Of a stretch of DNA of 64,000 bases, positions 44,848-54,501 are shown in pieces. This DNA comes from Chitinophagaceae bacterium BSSC1 (lineage in GTDB: Bacteria > Bacteroidota > Bacteroidia > Chitinophagales > Chitinophagaceae), in assembly GCA_002256435.1 (NCBI GenBank), contig NKJC01000001.1:1-64000 (forward strand), given 5' to 3'. Made by a program: the position numbers and the translations under genes. The notes beneath the pieces were generated by a model. The model saw nothing but the letters and a program-made list of their open reading frames with translations. It made no database searches and was not told the origin of the DNA. Positions within the stretch are counted from its first letter, which is position 1. Every line of letters begins with the position of its first letter.

Positions 44848-45912
44848 TTAATCTTGAATTAATGTTCTAATTACACCAGGAATCTCCAAGACCAGGTCTG
44901 AACCATATAATCCAGCAGGGGTTTGATAGCCTGGTTTAAAATTTCCTTCCAAGACTTTTTTTGCAATGATTAAACTGCTGATGGCTGTTAATTTATATCC
45001 TTCAGGACAAACCAATCTGGCTGTTTTCTTTTCTCCAGTAGCATTTTGTACCTGACCCCAGATATAACTATTGGCGGTTTCTCTAATTTCTGCTGATGGA
45101 CCAGCTGGTTTTTGGGCAATTTGTTTTTTGATATAATTGCGAACCATATTGGTGCGCAATGCCCAGTTAAACAAAAACTGCCATTTTAAGATCTTGAATT
45201 GTTTGGGTGCTACAGTAGTATAGGTTTCAATATTGGGAATACCTGTGGTTACAAACGCGGTTGAGACATCGCCCCAAGGTATGGTCATGGTAAACAATTT
45301 CTTTTTGCCAAAATCTACCCACATGCCTTTTTTACCCAATGCTTGTTTGGTGATTTTGCCATTGATTCTTGCTGCACCGCCTTCTCCCAAACCCTCGGCC
45401 ATGGTCATGGATGTACCATGTGATAGTTTTCCGCCAATGGTAGCAAATGCCAGTTTTAAATGCGTGGCGTCTGGTTGCTGCTGTTTTAAAAATGCCGCCA
45501 TACAATCCGTTGGCACCACGTCAAAACCTACACCGGGCATGAGTAGCAAACCCGCTTTTAGGGCTAGGTCATTCATTCTTTTAACGCCTTCAAATACGCC
45601 AATCTCTCCCGTAATGTCTAGGTAATGGGTATTGGTAGCCAAACAGGCTTGTACCATTTTTTTATAGGTTCTGAAAAAAGGGCCCGCTGCGTGTAAGACT
45701 AGTGGCACTCCTAGTAAGGCATTTTCTAAACTGCGTTGATCATTCAAGTCAAAAACCCGATAATCCAAACCCAATTGGTCTGCTTGTGCTTTTATGGCTG
45801 TAGCATTTCTACCCGCCAAGATGGGTCTTAGTCCGTATTCTCTAGCCAAATCTGCAATTAATCTTCCAGTATAGCCATTGGCTCCATAGAGCAAGAAGGT
45901 ATTGTTTTCCAT
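44848..45912 (-). CDS. saccharopine-dehydrogenase-like oxidoreductase
   Basis: Starting at MENNTFLLYGANGYTGRLI (354 residues), the protein has an N-terminal Rossmann fold (GANGYTG near residue 9) and the layout of the saccharopine dehydrogenase/trans-acting enoyl reductase family. The longer frame reaching 45972 runs through a terminator hairpin, so it is rejected. Members reduce fatty or polyketide chains or act on unknown substrates; the substrate here is not clear. Confidence 0.78.
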   Translation of the reverse strand: MENNTFLLYGANGYTGRLIADLAREYGLRPILAGRNATAIKAQADQLGLDYRVFDLNDQRSLENALLGVPLVLHAAGPFFRTYKKMVQACLATNTHYLDITGEIGVFEGVKRMNDLALKAGLLLMPGVGFDVVPTDCMAAFLKQQQPDATHLKLAFATIGGKLSHGTSMTMAEGLGEGGAARINGKITKQALGKKGMWVDFGKKKLFTMTIPWGDVSTAFVTTGIPNIETYTTVAPKQFKILKWQFLFNWALRTNMVRNYIKKQIAQKPAGPSAEIRETANSYIWGQVQNATGEKKTARLVCPEGYKLTAISSLIIAKKVLEGNFKPGYQTPAGLYGSDLVLEIPGVIRTLIQD

Positions 45913-45936
45913 ACCCGTAAGATACCATGATTTCAA

Positions 45937-45966
45937 CAAAAAAAGGGGAAGCACTGCTCCCCCTTT
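45937..45966 (-). terminator. terminator of the DUF4382 gene
   Basis: An AAGGGG/CCCCTT-type hairpin around AGCACTGCT is followed by seven T residues on the minus strand. It lies 20-50 bp after the DUF4382 stop codon and before the oxidoreductase ATG. Confidence 0.75.
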
Positions 45967-45985
45967 CACCAAATGATCGCCAGAA

Positions 45986-46858
45986 TTATTTTTTTAGTGT
46001 AATCACACCCAAGGATGTTTCCTTTGGAGCTGCTACAACTACATTATTGATGGTGGTGTCAATATAAGGACTTGTGGCATTGATCAAGACACTATAAGTA
46101 CCGTCTTTCAAAGACCTTACGCTAAAGTATCCTTCTCTTGTGGGCAGTGCATAAGCTGTATCGGTAGCATTGTAAATGGTTACCACGGCTAGTGCGTCTT
46201 TTTGATTGGCTATTTTACCTACAATATTGCCCGATTTTTTCTTGGTAAAGAAGTGGAATACGGGACGCAAGTAGAACTGACCGTTTCTTTCCTGAACAAT
46301 AGAACGTGCTACGTCAAAGTCTAACCAAATTCTGTTTTGACCAGGCAAGTACTCATCATACTCGTGTCCTTTTGTTTTAATCAATACATAATTGTTGGCA
46401 TTAGCAGGCAGGCTTACTGGATAACTAATGCTGTCTTTTACCAAGGAATTATTGGTGCCCAATTCAATCTTGATCAGACGGATAGCTCCTTTTGGAATAG
46501 TGGTTTGAGCAAGCAAGGTATCTGTTCCATTACGCAATTGCAATAGGTCATAGATGCCGGCTTTGATGCCAATATCGGTCCAAACAAAACCGCTATCATT
46601 CTTGCGGTCATTAGAACCCAAACGGTCAAAGTCACAATCATCATGTTTGCGTGTATCCTTGGTAGTGTCTACCAATACTTTTACAGATTTAATGTCTACT
46701 AACACTTTGTCAAATAGACCGGGACCATCTGTTAGATACAAAGCTAGGGTTTGAGTACCCGCATTTTCTGATGAATTACTTTTGTTACATGCGGTTGCAA
46801 AAAGTACAACGGCAATAGCCAACAAAGAGGCAAAGGAGAGGATGTTTCTGTTTTTCAT
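45986..46858 (-). CDS. DUF4382 lipoprotein
   Basis: Starting at MKNRNILSF, this 290-residue lipoprotein has its lipidation Cys in LFATAC. LALYLTDGPGLFDKVLVDI and GIYDLLQLRNGTD are typical of DUF4382 domains, followed by a C-terminal CarboxypepD_reg-like beta domain from about residue 215 (KSGNIVGKIANQKDALAVVT). It is probably a surface or periplasmic binding protein of unknown ligand. An ATG two codons upstream is an alternative start. Confidence 0.82.
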   Translation of the reverse strand: MKNRNILSFASLLAIAVVLFATACNKSNSSENAGTQTLALYLTDGPGLFDKVLVDIKSVKVLVDTTKDTRKHDDCDFDRLGSNDRKNDSGFVWTDIGIKAGIYDLLQLRNGTDTLLAQTTIPKGAIRLIKIELGTNNSLVKDSISYPVSLPANANNYVLIKTKGHEYDEYLPGQNRIWLDFDVARSIVQERNGQFYLRPVFHFFTKKKSGNIVGKIANQKDALAVVTIYNATDTAYALPTREGYFSVRSLKDGTYSVLINATSPYIDTTINNVVVAAPKETSLGVITLKK

Positions 46859-47064
46859 AATCATAATTGGTTTAGCGTATAGATGCTCCATTCGTTTATT
46901 TTAGTTGTCATTGCTGCTTTCAATAATAGAGAGTCAGTCCGTTTTCTGTTTGTGTATTAAGAGATTGTTAAAGGCTAAAAAAACTTTTTCCTTAAGCAAC
47001 ACCCTGCCTTTGACGCAATTCCAATGCCCAAATACGTTAAAGAAATTACAATTCATCATTTGCT

Positions 47065-47072
47065 TAACTTTG
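47065..47072 (+). promoter_or_regulatory. -7 promoter element of the NIPSNAP gene
   Basis: TAACTTTG matches TAnnTTTG and lies 14 bp before the ATG at 47087, supporting that start with a very short leader. Confidence 0.5.
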
Positions 47073-47086
47073 AGAAAATTGGAAAC

Positions 47087-47866
47087 ATGAAGAAAATTTC
47101 GCTTGCCCTCATTACTGCTTTGGTATTATTTAGTTCCATGGCAAATGCTTTTAAACCCAAAAGAGCTTATTATCAAATAACCGTGTATCATGTTGCCAAT
47201 GCGCAACAAATGGCTGTGGTTGACCAATATTTACAAAGCGCATTGATTCCAGCTTTACACCGCGCCGGTATAGCCAAAGTGGGTGTATTCAAACCCATTG
47301 CCAATGACACGGCTGCTGATAAAAAAATCTTTGTCTTTATTCCTTTTAAGACCATTGACCAAATTGACAAAACCGATGTTGCCATTTGGAAAGATGAGCA
47401 GCACTTGAAAGATGGCGCTGCTTATATAGACGCACCCTATAATCAAACACCTTTTGTTAGAAAAGAAGCTATCTTATTAAAAGCATACGAACAAATGCCT
47501 GATTTTGCTGCTCCTAAGATTACGGGTACCGCAGCTGAAAGGGTCTATGAATTAAGATCCTATGAAGGCCCTACAGAAAAAATGTATCGCAAAAAAGTAT
47601 CCATGTTTAATGAAGGTGGAGAAGTGGCTTTGTTTATTCGTCTAAACTTTAATGCCATTTTTTATGGTGAAGTATTGGCGGGAGCTAGAATGCCCAACCT
47701 GATGTATATGACCAGCTTTAACAATATGGATGACCGCAATGCACATTGGAAAACCTTTAGTGCTGATCCAGAATGGAAAACCTTATCTGGCATGGCCGAG
47801 TACAAGAATACGGTTCAACGCAATGAAACCATTCTTTGTCACGCTACCGAATATTCAGAACTCTAG
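47087..47866 (+). CDS. NIPSNAP family protein, exported
   Basis: The 259-residue protein begins with a signal peptide (MKKISLALITALVLFSSMANA) and contains two ferredoxin-like NIPSNAP repeats. The second opens VYELRSYEGPTEKMYRKKVSMF and ends with the typical W-KTFSADPEWKTLS pattern. These alpha-beta barrels bind small ligands; no enzymatic function is established. It converges with a hypothetical gene, with only 2 bp between stop codons. Confidence 0.85.
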   Translation: MKKISLALITALVLFSSMANAFKPKRAYYQITVYHVANAQQMAVVDQYLQSALIPALHRAGIAKVGVFKPIANDTAADKKIFVFIPFKTIDQIDKTDVAIWKDEQHLKDGAAYIDAPYNQTPFVRKEAILLKAYEQMPDFAAPKITGTAAERVYELRSYEGPTEKMYRKKVSMFNEGGEVALFIRLNFNAIFYGEVLAGARMPNLMYMTSFNNMDDRNAHWKTFSADPEWKTLSGMAEYKNTVQRNETILCHATEYSEL

Positions 47867-47868
47867 GC

Positions 47869-48558
47869 TTATTTATTAAGTGATTCAAACAAAAGGGAAA
47901 GGGTTGGTTCATCCAGCTTTTTCCCTTTTTTATTGGCTGCAAATCCTTGGATTCCTGCTTCAAATTCAGGAAGGATTTTGGTTAATTCTGCTAGGTTATT
48001 TTTCACTTCTCTGATTTCTCTGGTAGCTGGCAGGAAAGCATACCAGGAAACTTGAGATTTGTACACCCATTTTGCTGGTTGGTTATAGACGTATTGTTCC
48101 TGCTCTTTCTTTTCTTCTAACTTTAATAATTGCAGTTTGGCACCATCTACCAATACTTGATAAATGCAATTGGATCCCCATTTACCAATTGCAGGATAGC
48201 CATTTTTAAACTGAAAGGATTGTGCTACCCCTTTTTGCTGTTGTTGTAATGTAAAGGAAACCAGGGGCTCGGTAAAAGCAAATACCGTACTATCTTTTTT
48301 GAAAAACAATTGTTGGGTGGCTAGGTTAAATTGAAATTGCGCATCTGTAAATTCTTTTCCCTTGGTCAAGACCACTTTGCCTTCAAACCATTTTTCCTGA
48401 AACATGGGAGAACCCTCTACTAGTTTTACCTTTCCTGTCATGGGCTTACCATCCTGCCCATAGGATTCTTCAAATACGCTGGTGGGTCTTGAAATGGATT
48501 GAGACTGAACACTAGCCCATAAGCCAATTGCTAAGACAGTTAATAGGGATTTGTTCAT
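47869..48558 (-). CDS. secreted hypothetical protein, paralogue of the next gene
   Basis: Starting MNKSLLTVLAIGLWASVQSQ, this 229-residue secreted protein has no known domain that I recognise. IYQVLVDGAKLQLLK and SWYAFLPATREI match FYKVLVNGKASLLQ and EWYLLNTATGDL of the neighbour at 48688-49248 in the same order, and both end in a PxFxA-type region. The two genes are likely tandem divergent duplicates. A TetR-type regulator gene and a candidate operator lie upstream. Confidence 0.65.
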   Translation of the reverse strand: MNKSLLTVLAIGLWASVQSQSISRPTSVFEESYGQDGKPMTGKVKLVEGSPMFQEKWFEGKVVLTKGKEFTDAQFQFNLATQQLFFKKDSTVFAFTEPLVSFTLQQQQKGVAQSFQFKNGYPAIGKWGSNCIYQVLVDGAKLQLLKLEEKKEQEQYVYNQPAKWVYKSQVSWYAFLPATREIREVKNNLAELTKILPEFEAGIQGFAANKKGKKLDEPTLSLLFESLNK

Positions 48559-48627
48559 GATGGCAATTTTGCTAAAGTTAGCCATTCTTATTTAGTGGCT
48601 GAAACCATCTTTAAAAACTTGAGGCAT

Positions 48628-48655
48628 AAAAAAATCCCCGAATCGGGGATTTTTT
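48628..48655. terminator. bidirectional-type hairpin between paralogous genes
   Basis: AAAATCCCC and GGGGATTTT pair around GAATC, flanked by A and T runs on both sides, so it can stop transcription in either direction. It lies 33-60 bp after the stop codon at 48688. Confidence 0.75.
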
Positions 48656-48687
48656 CAACGGGGGAAAATAGAAGCTAACGCTATAGT

Positions 48688-49248
48688 TTATTTACACTGA
48701 TTGTACTTTCCAATAGCTTGAGCTAGTTGATCATAAGCAAATGTCTTGGCTTTTAGGTCTGCTAAAAAAGCAGGACAATCAGTCAAAGCATTTACAAGTA
48801 CGGTATCAAAATTCTTTTTGCCTAATAAATGCAGATCCCCTGTAGCGGTATTGAGTAGGTACCATTCTCCAATCTTTCCTTCAGTGGTAGTAGCAACGCT
48901 GGCTTCAGAACCATTGAAAATCATTTTACCACTATTGTCTGATTGCTTTTGTAACAAAGAAGCTTTACCATTCACCAATACTTTGTAAAAGTCATTAGAC
49001 AAAGCCAAGTAAGTTTCTCCATTTACGGTTAAGGCATTTAGTTCAGCTGCAGAATAGCTCTTCTTAGAACCACTGGCTGCTACAAATTGTACGGTTCCTT
49101 TTGCAATTCCCCCTTCTTTAATAGCGCCTTCTACTTGTTGATTATTGGCTAGGGTAATAGTGGTTTTTTGAAAACCAGCTGAAACTTGAGAAATGGCTTC
49201 TAACCCTACTAGGGCTAGGATTGCGAACATTGCGATTACTTTTTTCAT
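48688..49248 (-). CDS. secreted hypothetical protein, possible TetR target
   Basis: This 186-residue protein has a signal peptide (MKKVIAMFAILALVGLEAIS) and a mostly beta mature part with LANNQQVEGAIKEGG and FYKVLVNGKASLLQK. It shares order and motifs with the protein encoded at 47869-48558. A palindrome matching that upstream of tetR stands at 49447-49464, about 200 bp ahead of its ATG, so it may be controlled by that regulator. Function unknown. Confidence 0.65.
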   Translation of the reverse strand: MKKVIAMFAILALVGLEAISQVSAGFQKTTITLANNQQVEGAIKEGGIAKGTVQFVAASGSKKSYSAAELNALTVNGETYLALSNDFYKVLVNGKASLLQKQSDNSGKMIFNGSEASVATTTEGKIGEWYLLNTATGDLHLLGKKNFDTVLVNALTDCPAFLADLKAKTFAYDQLAQAIGKYNQCK

Positions 49249-49305
49249 AGTTGTTGTTTGTTATTTGTTATTGGGTATTGGTTTTATTAAATATTTTTCA
49301 TCTCT

Positions 49306-49446
49306 TCCTATGCTCCACTTCTTTCTTAACGTTCCTCTCATTCTTCACTCTTCACTCTTATCTCTTCACTTTCTTCTTCCTCTCTTCACTCTTATCTCTT
49401 CACTTTTCACTTTCTTCTTACATTCTTCACTCTTCACTTTTCACTA
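49306..49446. repeat. polypyrimidine tract with internal repeats
   Basis: About 140 bp are almost pure C/T on the plus strand, built from variants of TCTTCACTCTTATCTCTTCA and TTCACTTTCTTCTT. It lies upstream of the secreted-protein gene and downstream of tetR. Open frames here are artefacts of composition. Confidence 0.8.
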
Positions 49447-49464
49447 CCTTACTAGTAAGTAAGT
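49447..49464. promoter_or_regulatory. candidate TetR operator 2
   Basis: CCTTAC-N6-GTAAGT: the same six-base arms and six-base spacing as the palindrome upstream of tetR (50073-50090), with one mismatch. It lies upstream of the secreted-protein gene. Confidence 0.6.
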
Positions 49465-49481
49465 ATTACGGGCAAAAAAAA

Positions 49482-50054
49482 TCACACTTTCACCTGTCTA
49501 ATAATGGCTTTTCTAATGGCTTCATAATCTTTCTTGCCTGAGATCCTTGCCAATTGTACGCCTGCAGCCAAATTGGTCATCAACAAGAGCGCCTGCGTAC
49601 GGGCAACTTCTGTGAATGCCAACTCGCCTTTGCGTTTACCTTCTGATAGGGTTTGTTCTACTAAACTCATCACCAGATTTATCAACTCGGTTACCTTCTC
49701 TTTTACAGAATTGGGCAATGTATTAAAATCAGAAGCAATGGATCCAATTATACAGATACTATTGGTTTCGCAAAGCATGCTATAGCGTTCAATAAATTTG
49801 TCCAGCTTTCCAATAGCTTTTAGGTTAGATGCTTTTAGCTGCTGGGCCAATAATTGGTAATTATCAATATAGTTCTGAATCAGTGCCATGAGTAGGTCTT
49901 CCTTACCTCTAAAATGATAATGCACGGCTGCATTTTTCACATTCAGCTCTCTTGAGATATCGGCGTAGCTAAAAGCGTTGTATCCATAGAACTGAATCAA
50001 CTGTTTGCCAATGCGCAATATCTCTTCCTTGGTATCGGTATTCCTAGCACTCAC
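49482..50054 (-). CDS. TetR/AcrR family transcriptional regulator
   Basis: The 190-residue protein opens with a TetR DNA-binding domain: ILRIGKQLIQFYGYNAFSY, ISRELNVKNAAVHYHFRGKEDLL, where the recognition helix is VKNAAVHYHF. The C-terminal part is a helical ligand/dimer domain of usual size. It likely represses its own gene and perhaps the secreted-protein gene through the two ACTTAC-N6-GTAAG palindromes. The ligand is unknown. Confidence 0.88.
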   Translation of the reverse strand: MSARNTDTKEEILRIGKQLIQFYGYNAFSYADISRELNVKNAAVHYHFRGKEDLLMALIQNYIDNYQLLAQQLKASNLKAIGKLDKFIERYSMLCETNSICIIGSIASDFNTLPNSVKEKVTELINLVMSLVEQTLSEGKRKGELAFTEVARTQALLLMTNLAAGVQLARISGKKDYEAIRKAIIRQVKV

Positions 50055-50072
50055 GCCTTAAAATTAGGAAAA

Positions 50073-50090
50073 CTTACCTATTAGTAAGTT
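50073..50090. promoter_or_regulatory. candidate TetR operator 1
   Basis: ACTTAC-N6-GTAAGT, a perfect palindrome of the type bound by TetR dimers, 19 bp upstream of the tetR start codon. The flanking A and T extend each arm to seven bases. Confidence 0.7.
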
Positions 50091-50131
50091 ATTATTCTGT
50101 AGATTTTTTTGGGGAATTATTCCGGCTTGAA

Positions 50132-50653
50132 TTATTTGCCTAGCAGGTCATTTTGTTGCTTTTCATCCCGGATCATTTCTCCATAACCCATTTCTCGGCT
50201 AAGCGCGGTAATGGCTTTGGCAATGCGCCTACCCGTGGTTTCATCGGTTTTGGCGCTTTCTATCCAACGGCTATAATACAGTTTGTGTGAGCCGGGTAAC
50301 TTGTCAAAATAGGCTTTGGCCCTGGGCTCGTCTTCCAAACAGGCCAATAAATCAGCAGAAATGGCCACGGGTTTGGTGTCCCGGGCCATTTTTACTGCTA
50401 GGGTTGCCCCTTTATTTTTTTTGATCTGCTTTCTAATCTGGGTATTCAATGCTAGAATAAAATCTCCCTCCCCCATGGGAATCAGGGCCAATTGTTCAAA
50501 TGCCCAATTGTCTAGTTTCCCCTTTACCCTAAAGGATTTTTTATTACCTGGATACAATTCTTGTGCTAGAGCGGCGGGTATTAAAATATAGGTCCAGCCG
50601 GTTTTTTCACCCATGTCTCCAAATTGCTCCACTTTGGCTTTGAACTGTATCAT
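50132..50653 (-). CDS. DUF1905 + YdeI/OmpD-associated protein
   Basis: The 173-residue protein joins a DUF1905 beta domain (FKAKVEQFGDMGEKTGWTYI, about 4-95) to a helical YdeI/OmdA-like domain with ADLLACLEDEPRAKAYFDKL and HKLYYSRWIESAKTDETTGRRI. The family is linked by name to bacteriocin protection, but the molecular function is unclear. It lies 19 bp downstream of the clpB gene on the same strand. Confidence 0.82.
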   Translation of the reverse strand: MIQFKAKVEQFGDMGEKTGWTYILIPAALAQELYPGNKKSFRVKGKLDNWAFEQLALIPMGEGDFILALNTQIRKQIKKNKGATLAVKMARDTKPVAISADLLACLEDEPRAKAYFDKLPGSHKLYYSRWIESAKTDETTGRRIAKAITALSREMGYGEMIRDEKQQNDLLGK

Positions 50654-50672
50654 TTGCCTAAACTACACAATT

Positions 50673-53297
50673 TTAGATTTTGATAGCAGATTCTGCGTCT
50701 TCATTTCTAAAAACTACTACCCCGTCAAAAGCGTCTACCAAAACTGTTTTTCCTTTGTCAATTTCTCCAGCCAAGATTTTCTTACTTAAAGCATTGACAA
50801 TCATTTTCTGTACCAGTCTTTTTAGTGGTCTGGCTCCAAATTGAGGGTCATAACCCTGTTCTGCCAAAGTCTCTAATAGGTAATCACTATAGTGCAATTG
50901 AATGCCGTTTTCGGCCACCAATTTGCGCAAACCCTCTAATTGTATTTTCACAATACCCATGATCTGCTTTTTGAGCAGAGGTTGGAACATGATTATCTCG
51001 TCTACCCTATTTAAGAATTCTGGTCTTACTGTTTGACGCAATAAGTTCACCACTTCTACCTTGGTTTTTTCTACCAGTTCTTCAATATTATCCTCGTCTA
51101 CATTGTCAAATGCTTCCTGAATAATATGTGAACCAATATTGCTGGTCATAATGATGATGGTATTTTTAAAGTTCACCACCCTACCCTTATTGTCTGTTAA
51201 CCTACCATCGTCCAAGACCTGTAATAAAATATTCCAAACGTCTGGATGGGCTTTTTCAATTTCATCTAGCAGCACTACACTATAGGGCTTTCTTCTTACC
51301 GCTTCTGTTAATTGACCGCCCTCTTCATAACCTACGTATCCGGGAGGTGCGCCCACCAGTCTAGACACGGTATGCTTTTCTTGGTACTCACTCATGTCTA
51401 TCCTTGTCATCATGCTCTCGTCATCAAACAAGTATTCCGCCAAGGCTTTTGCTAGCTCGGTCTTACCCACACCCGTAGTTCCTAAGAAGATAAAAGAACC
51501 AATGGGCTTTTTGGGGTCTTGTAATCCTGCCCTACTCCTGCGTATAGCATCGGCCACCGCCGTTATGGCTTCTTCCTGACCCACTACCCTATGATGCAAT
51601 TCGTCTTCTAGGTGCAAGAGTTTTTCTCTTTCACTCTGCATCATTTTAGCCACAGGAATGCCTGTTGCTTTGGCAATATTGTCTGCAATATCTTCCGCAT
51701 CCACTTCTTCCTTCATCAATCGCTTGCTGTTGGCACTAAGGGTATTGAGTAGCTCTGTAGTTTCTCTAATAATGGCTTCCTGTTCTTTGATTTTGCCATA
51801 CCTAATTTCTGCCACAGCACCATAATTACCATTTCTTTCTGCTTGTTCGGCTTCTAGTTTTAGGCTTTCAATATTGGCCTTGGTATTTTGAATTTTCTCA
51901 ACCAATTCTTTCTCTTCACGCCACTTTGCTTTAAGGGTATCACGCTCTACACTCAGGTTGCTAATTTCAATATTCAGTTCTTTTAAAATACTTTCATCTT
52001 TCTCACGCTTAATGGCTTCTCTTTCAATTTCCAATTGCCTGATCTGTCTTTCTAGCTTGTCCAATTCTTCTGGCATGGAATTCATTTCTAGACGCAGTTT
52101 GGCCGCGCTCTCATCAATCAAGTCAATGGCTTTGTCTGGTAAGAAACGGTCAGTAATATATCGGCTAGACAGTTCTACTGCCGCAATAATGGCTTCGTCT
52201 TTAATGCGTACATGGTGGTGTGTTTCATACCTATCTTTTAACCCACGCAAAATAGAAATAGCATCTTCCATGCTAGGCTCATCAATCATCACTTTCTGAA
52301 ACCTTCTTTCCAGTGCCTTGTCTTTCTCAAAGAATTTTTGATACTCGTTCAATGTAGTGGCACCAATGGCCCTGAGTTCTCCCCTAGCCAGCGCAGGTTT
52401 TAAAATATTGGCCGCGTCCATGGCGCCTTCTCCACCACCAGCTCCAATGAGGGTATGGATTTCATCAATAAAGAGAATAATCTCTCCATCGCTATTGGTT
52501 ACTTCTTTCACAACGCCTTTTAAGCGCTCTTCAAATTCTCCCTTGTATTTGGCACCAGCAATTAATTGTCCCATATCCAATGCGAAAATAATTTTGGACT
52601 TCAAGTTTTCAGGAACGTCTCCGTTGATAATACGCATGGCTAGACCTTCTACAATGGCCGTCTTACCCACTCCAGGCTCACCCACCAAAATGGGGTTATT
52701 CTTACTTCTACGTGTTAAGATGTGCAGGGTTCTTCTTATCTCTTCATCCCTTCCAATTACTGGATCCAGTTTACCCAGACGAGCCATATCGTTCAAGTTC
52801 TTGGCAAACTTGTTTAGGAAATTGAGTTGGGTTTCTTGTGTTTGAGAATTAATACTATCGCCCTTGCGTAAATCCTTGATAGCGGTGATCAAACCTTTCT
52901 CGGTAAGACCTGCTGCTTTGAGGGTTTTAGAAACATCATCATTGGTTTGTAACAACCCTAAAAGCAAATGTTCGGTGCTAACAAATTCATCTTTGAATTC
53001 TTTGAGAACTGCGGTTGCACGAAGCATGACGTTGCCCATGTCTCGGCTAATATTTTGTGCGGGTTCGCCTCCCGAGATCTTGGGCAATTTGGCAATGGCT
53101 TCATCCATTTTGGATTCCACAAATGCTATGTTTACATTGTTTCTTTTTAGCAAAAAAGCCACCGAACTTTCTGAATCAGCAACCAATACTTTTAACAGGT
53201 GATTGGTTTCAATGCTGGGGTTGCCCTGATTGAATGCCAATTGCTGGGCCGCCTGAATGGTTTCCTGCGCTTTAATGGTGTAATTGCTCATGTTCAT
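50673..53297 (-). CDS. clpB: ClpB disaggregase
   Basis: The 874-residue protein has the complete ClpB layout: N-terminal Clp repeat domain (1-150), AAA1 with Walker [10 protein letters not shown] near 205, the coiled-coil M domain (about 400-530), and AAA2 with [16 protein letters not shown] and [11 protein letters not shown]. With DnaK it extracts proteins from aggregates. A clear GGAGGA lies 7 bp before the first ATG, rare in this window, which supports the start at 53297 over the one two codons later. Confidence 0.97.
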   Translation of the reverse strand: MNMSNYTIKAQETIQAAQQLAFNQGNPSIETNHLLKVLVADSESSVAFLLKRNNVNIAFVESKMDEAIAKLPKISGGEPAQNISRDMGNVMLRATAVLKEFKDEFVSTEHLLLGLLQTNDDVSKTLKAAGLTEKGLITAIKDLRKGDSINSQTQETQLNFLNKFAKNLNDMARLGKLDPVIGRDEEIRRTLHILTRRSKNNPILVGEPGVGKTAIVEGLAMRIINGDVPENLKSKIIFALDMGQLIAGAKYKGEFEERLKGVVKEVTNSDGEIILFIDEIHTLIGAGGGEGAMDAANILKPALARGELRAIGATTLNEYQKFFEKDKALERRFQKVMIDEPSMEDAISILRGLKDRYETHHHVRIKDEAIIAAVELSSRYITDRFLPDKAIDLIDESAAKLRLEMNSMPEELDKLERQIRQLEIEREAIKREKDESILKELNIEISNLSVERDTLKAKWREEKELVEKIQNTKANIESLKLEAEQAERNGNYGAVAEIRYGKIKEQEAIIRETTELLNTLSANSKRLMKEEVDAEDIADNIAKATGIPVAKMMQSEREKLLHLEDELHHRVVGQEEAITAVADAIRRSRAGLQDPKKPIGSFIFLGTTGVGKTELAKALAEYLFDDESMMTRIDMSEYQEKHTVSRLVGAPPGYVGYEEGGQLTEAVRRKPYSVVLLDEIEKAHPDVWNILLQVLDDGRLTDNKGRVVNFKNTIIIMTSNIGSHIIQEAFDNVDEDNIEELVEKTKVEVVNLLRQTVRPEFLNRVDEIIMFQPLLKKQIMGIVKIQLEGLRKLVAENGIQLHYSDYLLETLAEQGYDPQFGARPLKRLVQKMIVNALSKKILAGEIDKGKTVLVDAFDGVVVFRNEDAESAIKI

Positions 53298-53438
53298 ATA
53301 CTATCCTCCGGTCCACTAGGGACTATTTAACGATTGTTTATATTTCATGCCGCCGTTTGCCAGAAGCATGTAGTAAATTAGACGCAAAAATCATTCTAAG
53401 CGCCTAATTGGGTGCAGGGGATCACCAAATCAGAAATT

Positions 53439-54485
53439 ATGTCTGTAAAGTTCCAACATTTCTGCGTAAAAGTCAGTCTAGGATTGATTTTTCTGTCAAT
53501 CTTACAAGTTAGCCAAGCACAATACAATTTTACGGGTCTAGACCAATTGGTGGATGCAAGTAAAAAAGATCTTGGCGGCGGCGCGATGGTCATGTTGTAT
53601 AAAGACGGTAAGGTAGTTTATCAAAAAGCCGTTGGTGAATTTACCGCTAAAACCCAGGCTCCCATTGCCAGTTGCAGCAAGTGGTTAACAGCAGCATTAG
53701 TCATGAGTTTTGTGGATCAAGGCAAACTCTCTTTGGACGATAAAGTAGCTAAGTTTATTCCCCTATTTGCCAAATATTCTAAGGGCTATATCACTATTCG
53801 TGATTGTCTTTCTCATATGACGGGAATTGAATCAGAGCCAGTCAGCCTTAAGTCTGTTGTTGAAAGAAAGGGTTTTGCTAATTTGGAAGAAGAAGTAAAC
53901 GATTTTGCTTCCAAAAAAGAAATTCAGTCAAATCCCGGTTTAGAATTTAGATACAGTTCTGTGGGTTTGAATATTGCTGGCAGAATTATAGAAATTGTTG
54001 GCAGAAGAGGCTTTGAACAATTGATGCAAGAAAGAATTACTAGGCCCTTGATGATGCGCAATACCAGCTTCTCAAGTTTTGACGCCGTGAATCCATCCGG
54101 TGGTGCTTTGAGTACGCCCAATGATTATATGAATTTTCTGTCCATGATCTTGAATAAGGGTATGTTTAATGGCAAACGTGTATTAAGTGAAGCTAGCATT
54201 GAAGCCATGCATGTTTTGCGCACCAATAGCAGCACCATTAAATACGCGCCTAAAGTAGCTGCCGGCTTTAATTATGGCTTTGGTGAATGGATTCAGGAAA
54301 CCGATGAAAATGGGAAAGCAACCGTAGTAAGTTGCCCCGGTTTATTTGGTACTTGGCCCCTAGTAGATATGAGTAGAGACTATGCCTTACTCATCTTTAC
54401 CAATAGTTTGCTTAAAGAAACTAAAAGAGAATGGTATGGTCAGATCAAAGAGATTATTGACCAACAAATTCCCAAAAAACGTTGA
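53439..54485 (+). CDS. serine hydrolase of the beta-lactamase (class C) family
   Basis: Starting MSVKFQHFCVK, this 348-residue protein has a signal peptide and the penicillin-binding-protein-like fold of class C beta-lactamases and esterases. SCSK holds the nucleophilic Ser and general-base Lys (SxxK). FRYSSVGLNIAG supplies the second Tyr motif. Length and motifs suggest an esterase or D-aminopeptidase-like periplasmic enzyme rather than a resistance enzyme. The gene for the small channel-like protein follows 17 bp downstream. Confidence 0.85.
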   Translation: MSVKFQHFCVKVSLGLIFLSILQVSQAQYNFTGLDQLVDASKKDLGGGAMVMLYKDGKVVYQKAVGEFTAKTQAPIASCSKWLTAALVMSFVDQGKLSLDDKVAKFIPLFAKYSKGYITIRDCLSHMTGIESEPVSLKSVVERKGFANLEEEVNDFASKKEIQSNPGLEFRYSSVGLNIAGRIIEIVGRRGFEQLMQERITRPLMMRNTSFSSFDAVNPSGGALSTPNDYMNFLSMILNKGMFNGKRVLSEASIEAMHVLRTNSSTIKYAPKVAAGFNYGFGEWIQETDENGKATVVSCPGLFGTWPLVDMSRDYALLIFTNSLLKETKREWYGQIKEIIDQQIPKKR

Positions 54486-54501
54486 TTAGAATGATTAACT
54501 T

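Noticed and set aside
49193-49541. Open frames on the plus strand across the pyrimidine tract
   Set aside because: They are Ser/Leu/Phe repeats produced by C/T-rich composition.
52357-52845. 162-codon frame opposite clpB
   Set aside because: Antisense shadow of a strongly conserved gene.
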